From: Clostridiales bacterium
Lineage (GTDB): Bacteria > Bacillota > Clostridia > Christensenellales > Aristaeellaceae
DNA: 64,000 nucleotides
Assembly: GCA_015056145.1 (NCBI GenBank)
Contig: SVGY01000005.1
Span: 1 to 64,000 of the forward strand
Direction: 5' to 3'
This document shows, piece after piece, positions 26,201 through 34,290 of this stretch; position 1 is the first letter of the stretch, and each line of letters opens with the position of its first letter. The translations under genes were made by a program, and so were the position numbers. The notes under the pieces are model-generated. The model searched no databases. It saw nothing but the letters and a program-made list of their open reading frames with translations, and was not told the origin of the DNA.

Positions 26201-26564
26201 TGGTCACGGCGATGGGCTTTTCTGCCACGGCGTTGATGATTTCGCCGGTAAGGGGCTCGCCATAGTAGCCGGACATGATGGTATTGCCCGTTTCACCATT
26301 TTCAAACACGGGCCACATATGCACGCTGAAGCCTTCCGGCAGCTGAAGAGAGCACTCCGTGGTGTATTTTGGCTCTTCATAGGTGGAATAATCACCATCC
26401 ACAATGTTGTAGCCGTAGCTCACGGCGCCCTCTACCGAGCTCCAGGTGGCGACACCGTTTTCATCGATAGCAATGCTCTGCTGAGTGCTTTTCTGGCAGG
26501 AAGAAAGTACTGCCATGCACATAATCAGCACAGCCAAAAGTAATGCGGGAAACCTTTTTTTCAT
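23244..26564 (-). CDS. Large lipoprotein with four N-terminal repeats and an M6-type metalloprotease domain
   Basis: 1,106 residues. A lipoprotein signal (lipobox LSSC, Cys23) anchors it outside the cell. Then four copies of a roughly 76-residue beta-rich module (about 30-105, 117-192, 215-291, 299-374), each starting M/I-D-E/D-N/K-G-L/V-x-x-W and ending F/Y-x-G-E/Q-P, resembling fibronectin III or carbohydrate-binding modules. After an uncharacterised middle part comes an immune-inhibitor-A-like (M6) protease: the zinc motif HEFGH is at 863-867, followed by GLVDYYDVTY and YDMQSSSYGDWNAYSKYAVGW (position only; Met-turn region). An EF-hand-like DQDGNGYID lies before the zinc site. The ATG at 26562-26564 follows GGAGGTG. 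Likely degrades or processes extracellular protein. Confidence 0.9.
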   Translation of the reverse strand: MKKRFPALLLAVLIMCMAVLSSCQKSTQQSIAIDENGVATWSSVEGAVSYGYNIVDGDYSTYEEPKYTTECSLQLPEGFSVHMWPVFENGETGNTIMSGYYGEPLTGEIINAVAEKPIAVTMDENGLLSWEAPEYIQSYAVRMEDGNGQILSEDYTSETTFQLREGYCAVVTGHYINGSIGPENRTEFFGQPAMLGGNEETVQAEDTPIPEPPLSVELAMDENGLVTWEALEGVEGYQVNVVDGRGVSLYAGIVKGCEAQLVPGCYMEVTPVSQGRAILSVKSECFGEPAPVEELEFTHPLLRMDDKGLVSWTAIADAEAWELLYSKNGSQAIKTVLTQDTSCQLPKHYAVYVTPIYKDGTRGESMRSAIYAGLDPSTPEPLDLSAYQVYDLIPAIDPDSFVTAEDGTVTFTATGPDGKPMRFEGKGISLVEDGISFAPGGTFMALDAIGTIVAFNPFMSVNEDQDNFFSFRGGYELFGATAVESTAHIQPMTGFGHHVEHAGLEPVDVEAYSPNFIGAEASAFNMGNFTLSRLDVYYSTDSYHTPIREIALDPNFYGTYMEGEKYNPDKEGLYSIEDKAYTFRLVFVPDSRTAKMTEDLRYCVGDVDKPFFTVGDLKDKNGVVLDKTTATVEEGTTLEVTIGKYTYDVALPVIPYYRNAETLHDLLPHATLPSVGNVNTLVVPVAWQGETHTWDDETMLTFKKELGRVSDMEGNVTDHSDALMEEKQRFSLSSYYDMASYGKLNVTSYMTQWYPAPHTFADMADRAPDDAFLADVQSWVVETYPDLDWSLFDQDGNGYIDSLMLLNAGDNTGRDYFLPASFAGGVRFMNYYTPEKAGTQYRPTANDYLVCHSSLFDTNVVIHEFGHSLGLVDYYDVTYSGINAVGNYDMQSSSYGDWNAYSKYAVGWIEPTVVTGLEPGETREYTIGSMSLTGDAIVIPAAGAQQDGTPFNEYILIDLFTDEGLHQYDAARCELEGAKGVRIYHVNSNMERRELTYDLAGDTVFPIGTIHVANDYKEPDRGQYLIELIQQGGNNTFTDLENLRTNLTGKDLFKAGDQFSAEKYDEFFYDGKMDDGMEFGYTVKVVSIETNEAGETTAVISVTRQE

Positions 26565-26672
26565 AAATACACCTCCGTTTTTATAAGGCGATATCGTCCT
26601 GTAAAAGAGGTCTCTTCCCTCAAAACACATACACAAATGCAGTTTTGAGAAAAAATCACACTCTGTGGTTAC

Positions 26673-26681
26673 AGTATACCA
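26673..26681 (-). promoter_or_regulatory. Extended -10 promoter of the M6 protease gene
   Basis: Minus strand TG-G-TATACT; about 100 bases of leader follow. Upstream to 26762 the sequence is AT-rich and holds nothing else recognisable. Confidence 0.55.
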
Positions 26682-26762
26682 AAAACAGGGCGAGAATGAA
26701 ACTTTTTTATTTTCATTTTTGTTAATTTTTTGCCAATGTTTTGTATACATTTTCCGAATGGC

Positions 26763-26807
26763 AAAGAACGGGCCTGCCGCAAGGCTTTTGCAGCAGACCC
26801 GTTCTTT
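26763..26807 (-). terminator. Hairpin after era
   Basis: Arms AAAGAACGGGCCTGC (26763-26777) and GCAGACCCGTTCTTT (26793-26807), 15 bp with one mismatch. The T-rich end is within the stem, so its strength as a terminator is uncertain, but its place three bases after the era stop fits. Confidence 0.65.
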
Positions 26808-26809
26808 CG

Positions 26810-27694
26810 TTATTCTTTATCCTCGTAGCCCAGCGTGCGCAGGTCGTCCATGCGGTTACGCCAGTCCTCCCGCACCTTGACCCACAATTGCAGGTGCACA
26901 TGGGTACCCAGCAGGGTTTCGATATCCGCCCGGGCTTCCTGGCCAATCTGCTTGAGCATGGCGCCGTGCTTGCCGATGATGATGCCCTTATGGGCAGCAC
27001 GCTCACAATAAATGGTAGCATGGATTTCCGTCAGCGTATCGCTCTGGCGCTGGATGCGCATCATCTCCACACCGATGCCGTGGGGCACTTCGTCCTTCAG
27101 GTGCCGCAGGGCCTTTTCCCGGATCAGTTCGCCGCAGATAAGCCTTTCCGGCTGATCGGTGATGGTATCGCCGGGGAAATATTGAGGACCCTCGGGCATG
27201 TAAGAGATCAGCACCTCACGCAGGTGCTCCACTCCATCACCGCTGCGGGCGCTGACAGGCACGATATCATCATAGCCGGCCTCCTGATAGCGCTGGATCA
27301 GTTCCAGCAACGCCTCTTTGGGCAGCAGGTCGATCTTGTTGAGCACAATGGCCTTCTTCACGTCATAGCGGGCCATATCCTCCACGATCTTGCCATCCTG
27401 CTTGCCGGCGGCAGTGGCATCCACCATCACCACCAGGGCGTCGATGCCCTGCAATGCGTCCTTAGCGGCCTTCATCATGTATTCCCCAAGGCGGGTACGG
27501 GGCGTATGCAGACCGGGAGTATCCAGGAAAACCAGCTGGGAATCCTCACCCGTCCATACGCCCATGATGCGGTTACGGGTGGTTTGGGGCCGATTGGATA
27601 CAATGGCCACCTTTTCGCCCACCATGGCGTTCATCAAAGTGCTTTTGCCCACATTGGGCCGGCCAACAATGGCCACAAATCCGGAATGTTTCAT
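26810..27694 (-). CDS. era: GTPase Era
   Basis: 294 residues. GTPase motifs G1 GRPNVGKST, G3 DTPG, G4 NKID, followed by a C-terminal KH domain (IIGKHGAMLKQIG) that binds 16S rRNA. Era acts in small-subunit assembly. The ATG at 27692-27694 is preferred; a TTG one codon earlier is possible. It is the last gene of the yqfC-to-era run, 24 bases after the ybeY::cdd gene, the order kept in Bacillota. Confidence 0.97.
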   Translation of the reverse strand: MKHSGFVAIVGRPNVGKSTLMNAMVGEKVAIVSNRPQTTRNRIMGVWTGEDSQLVFLDTPGLHTPRTRLGEYMMKAAKDALQGIDALVVMVDATAAGKQDGKIVEDMARYDVKKAIVLNKIDLLPKEALLELIQRYQEAGYDDIVPVSARSGDGVEHLREVLISYMPEGPQYFPGDTITDQPERLICGELIREKALRHLKDEVPHGIGVEMMRIQRQSDTLTEIHATIYCERAAHKGIIIGKHGAMLKQIGQEARADIETLLGTHVHLQLWVKVREDWRNRMDDLRTLGYEDKE

Positions 27695-27718
27695 CAAACA
27701 AAACTCTCTTTCTGCAGA

Positions 27719-28612
27719 TCAGGCGTTTACATCTTCAGGGCCGAAGCTGTGCGGCAAAAGCTCCGGCAGAGTGGTCTTTTCCACCAGCCCGTCCCCCCAG
27801 GTGACCAGCACCCGAAGCCTCGGAGCGAATTCGTTCAGGGCCTGGCGGCAGGCGCCGCAGGGATAGGGCGCAGATGCCTTCGAGGCAATGGCGATGGCAA
27901 CAAATTCCCTTGCTCCCTCGCTGACAGCCTTGAACAGGGCGGTTCTCTCGCCGCAGTTGGTCAGGCCAAAGGAGGCGTTTTCAATATTGCAGCCGGTAAA
28001 GACCCGTCCGTCTACGCAGAGCAGCGCTGCGCCCACGGGATAGTGGCTGTAGGGGCTATAGCTGTATTCCATGGCCCGCCTTGCAAGGGCCAGCAATTCC
28101 TCGTCACTAATGGCGGGGGCATCCTCTTCCCGGGTGATTCCGGCCATGGACAGGGCCTTTTCTTCCATAAGGCGCATCTCCTTTTTTTCTTCCTCTTCCA
28201 TGTGGTCGTAGCCCATCAGGTGGAACATGGCATGGGCGAAGAGGTAGCAAAGTTCCCGCTCCTCGCTGTGACCGTATTCCTCCGCCTGCGCCCTGGCCCT
28301 TTCCCGGGAGATAATCACATCGCCCAGGTGGCAGGCCCGCAGTTCCGGATCCCATTCCCTGCGCAGACGTTTTTCGCTGTTGCGGGCGGTTTCTCCGCTG
28401 CGGTAGTTCACGCTGGGAAAACTGAGTACGTCCGTGGGCCTGTCCACGCCACGCTGTTCCCGGTTGATCTGGTGGATCTCATCATCATCGGTCATAACCA
28501 CATGCACAGCGCAGGGCATAGCGACACCCTCTGCCTGAAGGCAGCAGTCTCCCACCAGCAGAAAGGGCGCATCCACCGCAGAGGCGGTCTTCCACTCCCA
28601 TTCAATAATCAT
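27719..28612 (-). CDS. ybeY-cdd: Fusion of rRNA maturation endonuclease YbeY with cytidine deaminase
   Basis: 297 residues in a single uninterrupted frame. Residues about 1-158 are YbeY, with zinc motif HAMFHLMGYDH (normally HG-x-LHL-x-GYDH). Residues about 168-297 are a tetrameric-type cytidine deaminase with PYSHYPVGAAL, the catalytic stretch NCGERTALF (usually NCAERTA, so Ala is Gly) and PCGACRQ. YbeY processes rRNA ends; Cdd salvages cytidine. In Bacillus ybeY and cdd are separate genes with dgkA between; dgkA is missing here. The start overlaps the pgpH stop by four bases. Metal ligands of both halves are intact, so both activities are plausible. Confidence 0.92.
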   Translation of the reverse strand: MIIEWEWKTASAVDAPFLLVGDCCLQAEGVAMPCAVHVVMTDDDEIHQINREQRGVDRPTDVLSFPSVNYRSGETARNSEKRLRREWDPELRACHLGDVIISRERARAQAEEYGHSEERELCYLFAHAMFHLMGYDHMEEEEKKEMRLMEEKALSMAGITREEDAPAISDEELLALARRAMEYSYSPYSHYPVGAALLCVDGRVFTGCNIENASFGLTNCGERTALFKAVSEGAREFVAIAIASKASAPYPCGACRQALNEFAPRLRVLVTWGDGLVEKTTLPELLPHSFGPEDVNA

Positions 28613-30981
28613 TGCTTGTCCTCCTGATTTTCAGGGACATCCTCCTGCTGCAAAACAGTGTCGTCGGTTTCGGCTTCTTTTTCCTCAGCTTCGCCGCCGG
28701 GCTGGTCAGCATCCGCCTCCGTGGCAGCAGTTTCTTCTTCCGGCTCAATGGGCCTGAGCTCCCGCTCCTCCACATGGCTGATCTCCGGCTTGGGCAAAGC
28801 GGCCGCCACATGGGCCGCAGCCGTCGGGGAGATGGACGGATATTCGATGCGTTCATGGAATACGCCATGGAGCACTGTGGAGAAGGCGCTGCAGATGGTA
28901 TCGATATCCTGCAGGGTAAGGGGTGCATCCCTCAGCTGACCGTCATCAATCTTGGAATTGACCAGCTTGCGGATAAACTCATCAATGGCCTGGGGGGTGG
29001 GGTCGGGCATGGAACGCACGGCAGCCTCCACCGTATCCGCCAGCATAATTATGGCGCTTTCCTTGGTTTTGGGCCGTTTGCCGTCGTAGCGGAAATCAGC
29101 AATATCCACCGGCTGGTCTCCGGCCTGTTGGGTTGCCTTGTGATAGAAGTACATCACAGGGGTATCGCCGTGATGCTCGATAATGATATCCTGAATTTCC
29201 TTGGGCAGGCGATCCTGCATGGCCATGCCCAGGCCGTCCCGGGTATGGGCGGTGACGATGGCGGCAGAGATATAGGGATTGGTCTTGTCGTGGGGATTTT
29301 CGCCCAGCTGGTTTTCCTTGAAATAGATGGGCCGCTTCAGCTTGCCGATATCGTGGAAATATGCACCTACACGGGCCAGCAGGGGGTTGGCTCCCACCGC
29401 CTCTGCCGCAGCCTCGCTGAGGTTTGCCACGATGATGGAATGGTGATAGGTACCGCTGGCCTCGATCAGCAGCCGCCTGAGCAAGGGCTGATTGGGATTG
29501 CTCAGCTCCAGCAGCTTGGTGGGTGTCGCCAGGCGGAAGATGGTCTCAAAGAGGGGATCCAGCGCAATGCACAGTATGGCGGAAATCAGTGCGCCCGCTG
29601 CGCTCCACAGGGAATGCTTCAGCACGATACCGATGGAGGTGCTGGTCATAAAGCCGATGGTAAGGATGATGAGCAGATTGGCCAGGGCAGTCATCAGGCC
29701 TGTAAAAAGCAGCTGCTGCCTGCCGGGGCTGCGCCTGAGCAGAATGATGGCCAGGAATCCGCTGATGAAGGAAGTGAACAGCAGATTCACAATCTCGGTG
29801 GTGTATCCTGCATCGCCGCCGGTAAACAGGGCGCTGAGCAGCACCGTTAGGGCAAGCCCGCCTGCGGCTCCCGCACCGGGGCCGATGAGGCCGGTAAGCA
29901 TCATCACTCCAAGAAGAATGGAGATCAGATACGGATTAACCATTTTTTCAAGGATACACACCCCGGCGGTGATGCACAGGATCAGCGTCAGGATGAGCAT
30001 TTTCTTGGGCGAAGCAAACATTTCCGGCGCAAACAGCACCAGAGCGATGATCAGCACCATCATGGACAGCAGTACCAGCAGCACGCAGCCTGCGTAAATG
30101 CTCAGGTCGATGGTCTCGTCATCCAGAAGGCCCAGGCTCTTGAGCATGGTCAGCTGGTTGGGGGTAACGCGTTCGCCGGAAAGGATGATGTTCTGGCCCT
30201 GCTTGTACACCACCGGCTCCACAGCGTCCCGGGCTTCCTGGCGGAGCTTCTCCGTGGCTTCCTGGTCGATGACCATATTGGGCTGCACCACTTTGCGCAG
30301 GATGGGCGTGACCACGTTCTGCAAAAGGTCGATATCCGTCTTGTAGCCGATGATCTGCTGCAGGTACTGAATGCTCTCCAGCACATTGGCCTCACGGATG
30401 GTGGTGTTCATGGAGTTTTCCACAGCGGCCTGCATGTTTTCGGACATTTCCAGCACATCTTCCGCAGAGGCCCTGAGGATGGTCTCCACCTGGTAATCCG
30501 CCAGGGTGATGTAGGTGAGCTTTTCCTTGGCAGTGGCAATCTGCTCCGGGGTGAACTTGTACTGTTTCCGGGCCAGAGCGTCATCGCCGCAGTTGTCGTC
30601 CAGGATCGCCTGGCCGTACTGCTGCACGCCGCTCACCTGTTTCAGGATGGCGTTGAGGTCATCCATCACAAGCCCGGATACGTCTTCTTTGTAGATATAG
30701 GTGGGGTCCACTGCTGCGGCTGCGGCGTCCTGCTGCTGCCGGGTAGCGATCTCGTCGATTACCTCCTTGGAGGCGGTAATGGTGGCAGGGGAAATAGAAC
30801 CCACCTTCAGGTCGTATCTTTTGGGCGTGATGGCTACCATCAGAAGCAGGCACAGCACAGCCGTCCCTGCAATAAGCGAATAGACGCACCGTGCCGTGGT
30901 GGAATGGAGGGCCTGCGAGACCTCTTCCCAGTCGATTTTTCTTTTTTTGCTTCTGGTTCCGGGGCGTTTGCCGGACAACAT
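28609..30981 (-). CDS. pgpH: 7TM-HD family phosphohydrolase, probable cyclic-di-AMP phosphodiesterase
   Basis: 790 residues. An N-terminal cytoplasmic end and one membrane helix are followed by a long extracellular 7TMR-HDED domain (about residues 60-290), seven hydrophobic segments, and a cytoplasmic HD domain with HSIIVANLSEAAA and FHDIGKLKRP metal ligands, then IIEHHGDT. This is the YqfF/PgpH layout; Listeria PgpH hydrolyses c-di-AMP. The last 50 residues are a low-complexity acidic tail (Glu, Asp, Ala, Gln). The start overlaps phoH by one base and the stop overlaps ybeY by four. No diadenylate cyclase gene is in the window. Confidence 0.92.
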   Translation of the reverse strand: MLSGKRPGTRSKKRKIDWEEVSQALHSTTARCVYSLIAGTAVLCLLLMVAITPKRYDLKVGSISPATITASKEVIDEIATRQQQDAAAAAVDPTYIYKEDVSGLVMDDLNAILKQVSGVQQYGQAILDDNCGDDALARKQYKFTPEQIATAKEKLTYITLADYQVETILRASAEDVLEMSENMQAAVENSMNTTIREANVLESIQYLQQIIGYKTDIDLLQNVVTPILRKVVQPNMVIDQEATEKLRQEARDAVEPVVYKQGQNIILSGERVTPNQLTMLKSLGLLDDETIDLSIYAGCVLLVLLSMMVLIIALVLFAPEMFASPKKMLILTLILCITAGVCILEKMVNPYLISILLGVMMLTGLIGPGAGAAGGLALTVLLSALFTGGDAGYTTEIVNLLFTSFISGFLAIILLRRSPGRQQLLFTGLMTALANLLIILTIGFMTSTSIGIVLKHSLWSAAGALISAILCIALDPLFETIFRLATPTKLLELSNPNQPLLRRLLIEASGTYHHSIIVANLSEAAAEAVGANPLLARVGAYFHDIGKLKRPIYFKENQLGENPHDKTNPYISAAIVTAHTRDGLGMAMQDRLPKEIQDIIIEHHGDTPVMYFYHKATQQAGDQPVDIADFRYDGKRPKTKESAIIMLADTVEAAVRSMPDPTPQAIDEFIRKLVNSKIDDGQLRDAPLTLQDIDTICSAFSTVLHGVFHERIEYPSISPTAAAHVAAALPKPEISHVEERELRPIEPEEETAATEADADQPGGEAEEKEAETDDTVLQQEDVPENQEDKQ

Positions 30982-31958
30982 CAGTGAGCACCCCCTGATT
31001 TTCTCTCGTATGCTTCGTATGCCTTTACCACGGTCTGCACCAGGTCATGGCGCACCACGTCGGACTGGCTCAGCCGCACGATGGCGATTTCCGGAATATC
31101 CTTCAATACATCAAGGGCCTGCAAAAGGCCGCTCTGTTTGCCAGCGGGAAGGTCGGTCTGGGTTGCGTCGCCGGTGACTACCACCCGGCTGCCTGCACCA
31201 AAACGGGTCAGGAACATTTTCATCTGCTCGGGCGTGGTATTCTGGGCTTCGTCCAGTATGATGAAGCTGTCGGACAGCGTGCGGCCACGCATGTATGCCA
31301 GCGGTGCCACTTCCAGCACGCCCCGTTCCTGCAGCCGCTGATAGCTCTCTGCGCCCATCATCTCGTACAGGGCGTCAAAGAGGGGGCGCAGGTAGGGATC
31401 CACCTTCTGGCTCAGATCGCCGGGCAGGAAACCCAGTTTTTCGCCGGCTTCCACCGCAGGGCGTGTCAGCACGATGCGCTCGATTTCCTTGTTGCGCAGC
31501 GCCACCACTGCCAGGGCCATGGCAAGGTAGGTTTTGCCCGTACCCGCAGGGCCCACCGCAAAGGTGAGCTCATGCTCCCGGATGGCCTTTACATATTCGT
31601 ACTGGCCAAGGGTTTTGCAGCGCACAGGACGGCCCCGGTAGGTGATGGCCACCACCTGATCCGCCAGTTCATCCAGGCCGTCCAGCCTGTCCTCCTTTAC
31701 CAGGGAGCAGGCGTAGCGCAGGGTGGTACGGTCCACCACCGCCTTGCGTTCAAACAGCTCCAGCAGTTTTTCCATTACCTGCCGGGCCCACTCCACGTTC
31801 TGCTCCTGGCCTTCTATCTGCATTTCGCCGCCCCGCAGGGACAGCTTTACGTTCAGTTCGTTTTCCACAAGGGAACGGTTGCGCTCATTGGCGCCAAGCA
31901 GCGCAAGCGTTGCTTCCATGCCGCTCATCTGCAGCTGTACCTTGGAAGATTGTGTCAA
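30981..31958 (-). CDS. phoH: PhoH-family ATPase
   Basis: 325 residues from a TTG at 31956-31958 that has GGAGG nine bases upstream; an ATG nine codons earlier (31985) lacks a good site and would overlap yqfD. N-terminal KH-like segment, then the ATPase with Walker A GPAGTGKTYLA and Walker B FIILDEAQNTTPEQMK. PhoH proteins are RNA-linked ATPases, usually next to ybeY; a role in RNA processing is inferred from that link. Sixteen bases separate it from yqfD, one base overlaps pgpH. Confidence 0.94.
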   Translation of the reverse strand: MTQSSKVQLQMSGMEATLALLGANERNRSLVENELNVKLSLRGGEMQIEGQEQNVEWARQVMEKLLELFERKAVVDRTTLRYACSLVKEDRLDGLDELADQVVAITYRGRPVRCKTLGQYEYVKAIREHELTFAVGPAGTGKTYLAMALAVVALRNKEIERIVLTRPAVEAGEKLGFLPGDLSQKVDPYLRPLFDALYEMMGAESYQRLQERGVLEVAPLAYMRGRTLSDSFIILDEAQNTTPEQMKMFLTRFGAGSRVVVTGDATQTDLPAGKQSGLLQALDVLKDIPEIAIVRLSQSDVVRHDLVQTVVKAYEAYERKSGGAH

Positions 31959-31974
31959 GAAGCCATGCCTCCGT

Positions 31975-33129
31975 TCAAGTTGCATCCTGCCCGATATCCA
32001 TGATCCATTCCCCGGTCATGGAAACAGACAGTTTTTCATCTTCTATCATACAATAATCTTCCCATTTGTCAATGATTTCATAGCTCCCGACGGCCTTCCT
32101 GAGCTTTTTTTCCGCCGCAAGACGGGTTTCCCGGAGCAGCTGCTGCTGATCGGGCAGGGCGTATTCCAGCGAAACCTCCCGGTATGTAACGGTTTTTCTT
32201 TGCAGAGGGAAATACACCCCGCCCACCGGCGCAAGGCTGATGTAGGTATTCCAGTTTAAGTACTCCGGTTTTTCCAGTGTTTGCGGCAAAGCCAGCCAGG
32301 GCGTAACCAGCTGCATTACCGTCATCTCCCTGCCGGTTTCCATATCAGCGGTCGTCAGCAAGGGGGTTTCCACCACCGCTGTATGCCAGCAGCGTGCCAG
32401 CACTTCTCCCCTGGCACGAACCGGAACAGTGGCTTCATCCCTGCCCCGCTCCTGGCCCCGGATGAGCACCTGTCCCCGGCGCACCACGTCGCCTGGCTTT
32501 ACGGCGGCGGTGCCTGCATATACCCGGATTTCCGTTACGATACCGTCGCTGCTGGCGATGAGGTCGCCGGGAATGTCCGGCATCTCCTCCGGTGCAGGGC
32601 GGCCCTGGGTACAATCCACCACCAGCGTCATCCCCGATACATACACATGGAACCACGCCATCCTTGGATAGCGAAGCGTCAGCCGGTTTTCCCACTCCTT
32701 TGCGTCAATGCGGGCGATGGGCGTTCCGGGACCCACTCCGTTTTCCTTCAGGTAGGCAGCCACATCCGCCTGATAGGGCCCCGCTCCCTGAATGCGCACC
32801 ACCCACACAAATCTCAGCGCCACCAGCAGCATCGCCATTGCCAGCGCTGCCCCGATGAGGATTCCGGGCCGGGCCCTGATCCCCTCCAGCACCCTGCCCA
32901 GGCCCATGCGCCTGCCCATGGAAAAACGCCAGCCTTTTTCCTCCGCCAGCTGCATTACCTTCGCCATGTCCCTCTCGCAGCAGGCTGCCTGCAGGGTGCG
33001 GTTATCCTTCCTCTGCACCTTGTACAGCGGCACATTTTCCTTTTGCATCAGGTTGATGAACCGCTCCAGATTGAGTCCCTTGAGCATAAAGGCCCTTTTG
33101 AAGAGCGGCATGCGGGGCATTTTCACCAT
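31975..33129 (-). CDS. yqfD: Sporulation protein YqfD
   Basis: 384 residues. One strong membrane segment (about 91-111: ILIGAALAMAMLLVALRFVW) with an N-terminal cytoplasmic part and a long outside part. Family stretches include VVRIQGAGPY and the biotin-carrier-like GDLIASSDGIVTEIRVYAGTAAVKPGD (given by position, about 190-215). In Bacillus yqfD is needed in the mother cell during engulfment; the molecular role is not known. One base separates it from yqfC. Its presence supports a spore-forming lineage. Confidence 0.92.
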   Translation of the reverse strand: MVKMPRMPLFKRAFMLKGLNLERFINLMQKENVPLYKVQRKDNRTLQAACCERDMAKVMQLAEEKGWRFSMGRRMGLGRVLEGIRARPGILIGAALAMAMLLVALRFVWVVRIQGAGPYQADVAAYLKENGVGPGTPIARIDAKEWENRLTLRYPRMAWFHVYVSGMTLVVDCTQGRPAPEEMPDIPGDLIASSDGIVTEIRVYAGTAAVKPGDVVRRGQVLIRGQERGRDEATVPVRARGEVLARCWHTAVVETPLLTTADMETGREMTVMQLVTPWLALPQTLEKPEYLNWNTYISLAPVGGVYFPLQRKTVTYREVSLEYALPDQQQLLRETRLAAEKKLRKAVGSYEIIDKWEDYCMIEDEKLSVSMTGEWIMDIGQDAT

Positions 33130-33130
33130 A

Positions 33131-33391
33131 TCACCCCTTCGGCCGGTAGGACAGCTTTTCTATTTTCCCCAGCACCACCATGCCGTCCCGGTCATAGCGG
33201 CTCAGGGACAGGTTTTCGCCGGCGATCACCAGAAGGCCGCAGCTGGTTCTGAGGATGATCTCCCTGTCGGAGCAGGTATAGATACCCTGATGCTGTTCCA
33301 CGATCAGCTTTTCATCCCCCACGAGCACCGACCTTGGCCAGCCGAAGATCAGTTCCTGCGGCACATCGCCCTGTTTGAGTCCTTTGAGCAT
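33131..33391 (-). CDS. yqfC: Sporulation protein YqfC
   Basis: 86 residues, a small YabP/YqfC-family protein: EQHQGIYTCSDREIILRT followed by GLLVIAGENLSL. The family works beside YqfD in sporulation. The ATG at 33389-33391 has GGAGGGA before it; an ORF extending upstream to 33499 lacks a ribosome site and crosses a terminator. First gene of the yqfC-yqfD-phoH-pgpH-ybeY::cdd-era run; no convincing sigma-E promoter could be fixed by eye. Confidence 0.9.
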   Translation of the reverse strand: MLKGLKQGDVPQELIFGWPRSVLVGDEKLIVEQHQGIYTCSDREIILRTSCGLLVIAGENLSLSRYDRDGMVVLGKIEKLSYRPKG

Positions 33392-33444
33392 GGATATCCC
33401 TCCATGGATGGTTTTGCTGCTGGAGGATATGCGGCGGACTATGG

Positions 33445-33497
33445 AAAAAGAAGGCGGATCGCCTGCAACATGCAAAGCGCACCTGCCCGCCGCCTTC
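33445..33497 (-). terminator. Terminator of the ThuA-epimerase operon
   Basis: GAAGGCGG (33450-33457) with CCGCCTTC (33490-33497), about 32-base loop; on the minus strand TTTTT follows (33445-33449). A second hairpin (33541-33565, AACCGTCCG/CGGGCGGTT) lies at the ThuA stop codon without a T run. Confidence 0.65.
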
Positions 33498-33564
33498 AAA
33501 GCGATGAGCTGATGCGCTTTTCTGTATATCCGTTTTTTACAACCGTCCGTTTCATGCGGGCGGT

Positions 33565-34278
33565 TCAGGGTTCCAATTTTTCTCCCATGATCACAGGCAT
33601 GGGGCAGCGAGCCTCCCGGCCCTGATGCACCCAGCGGACGGCGTTCCTGATGATTTTCCGGACGTTTTCGTCCTTGTAGACAGGATATTCCTCATGGCCG
33701 GGCTGGAAGTAGAAGATCTTGCCGGCGCCCCTTGTGAAGGTCAGCCCGGAGCGGAAAGCCTCGCCTCCCGCAAACCAGCCAAGAAACACCACGTCGTCAG
33801 GGCGGGGGATGTCAAAGGCTTCGCCGTACATCTCTTCCCGGGGCAACTCGAACTGCTCCGGCAAACCCTTGGCAATGGGGTGCCAGGGGCTTGCGCACCA
33901 GATGCGCTCCCGGTCGCCGTGCCTCCAGCGCAGGTTGCAGCTGGTGCCCATCAGCCAGCGGAAGGGCTTGCTGTGGTGGGCGGAGTGCAGCGCAACAAAG
34001 CCCATACCCTCCTGTACATGACGAACAACCATGGCGGCGTTTTCGTCGGTTACTTCATCGTGATGCATATGTCCCCACCAGATCAGCACATCGGTGTTCT
34101 GCAATATTTCTTCGCTGAGGCCCTGTCCGGGCATATCCAGCGTGGCATAGCGCAGGGCGATGTCATCAGCCGCAAGAAATTCGCCGATGCATTTGTGGAT
34201 CCCCCCGGGGTAAATGGCCTTCACATGTTCCTGGGTACGCTCATGAACGTTTTCATTCCAGATGGTAACACGGATCAT
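33565..34278 (-). CDS. ThuA-like domain protein
   Basis: 237 residues. The glutamine-amidotransferase-like ThuA fold (PF06283) is seen from MIRVTIWNE at the start through LIWWGHMHHDEV, GMGFVALHSAHHSKPF and the final GKIFYFQPGHEEYP. ThuA proteins act in sugar (trehalose or keto-sugar) utilisation clusters; the enzymatic step is unsettled. It follows the sugar isomerase/epimerase-like gene by 12 bases in the same transcript, which points to a carbohydrate job. No transporter or regulator adjoins. Confidence 0.88.
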   Translation of the reverse strand: MIRVTIWNENVHERTQEHVKAIYPGGIHKCIGEFLAADDIALRYATLDMPGQGLSEEILQNTDVLIWWGHMHHDEVTDENAAMVVRHVQEGMGFVALHSAHHSKPFRWLMGTSCNLRWRHGDRERIWCASPWHPIAKGLPEQFELPREEMYGEAFDIPRPDDVVFLGWFAGGEAFRSGLTFTRGAGKIFYFQPGHEEYPVYKDENVRKIIRNAVRWVHQGREARCPMPVIMGEKLEP

Positions 34279-34290
34279 GAAAAGGCCTCC

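Noticed and set aside
33392-33499. N-terminal extension of YqfC
   Set aside because: It would begin in the terminator hairpin of the ThuA operon and has no ribosome site; the ATG at 33391 does.
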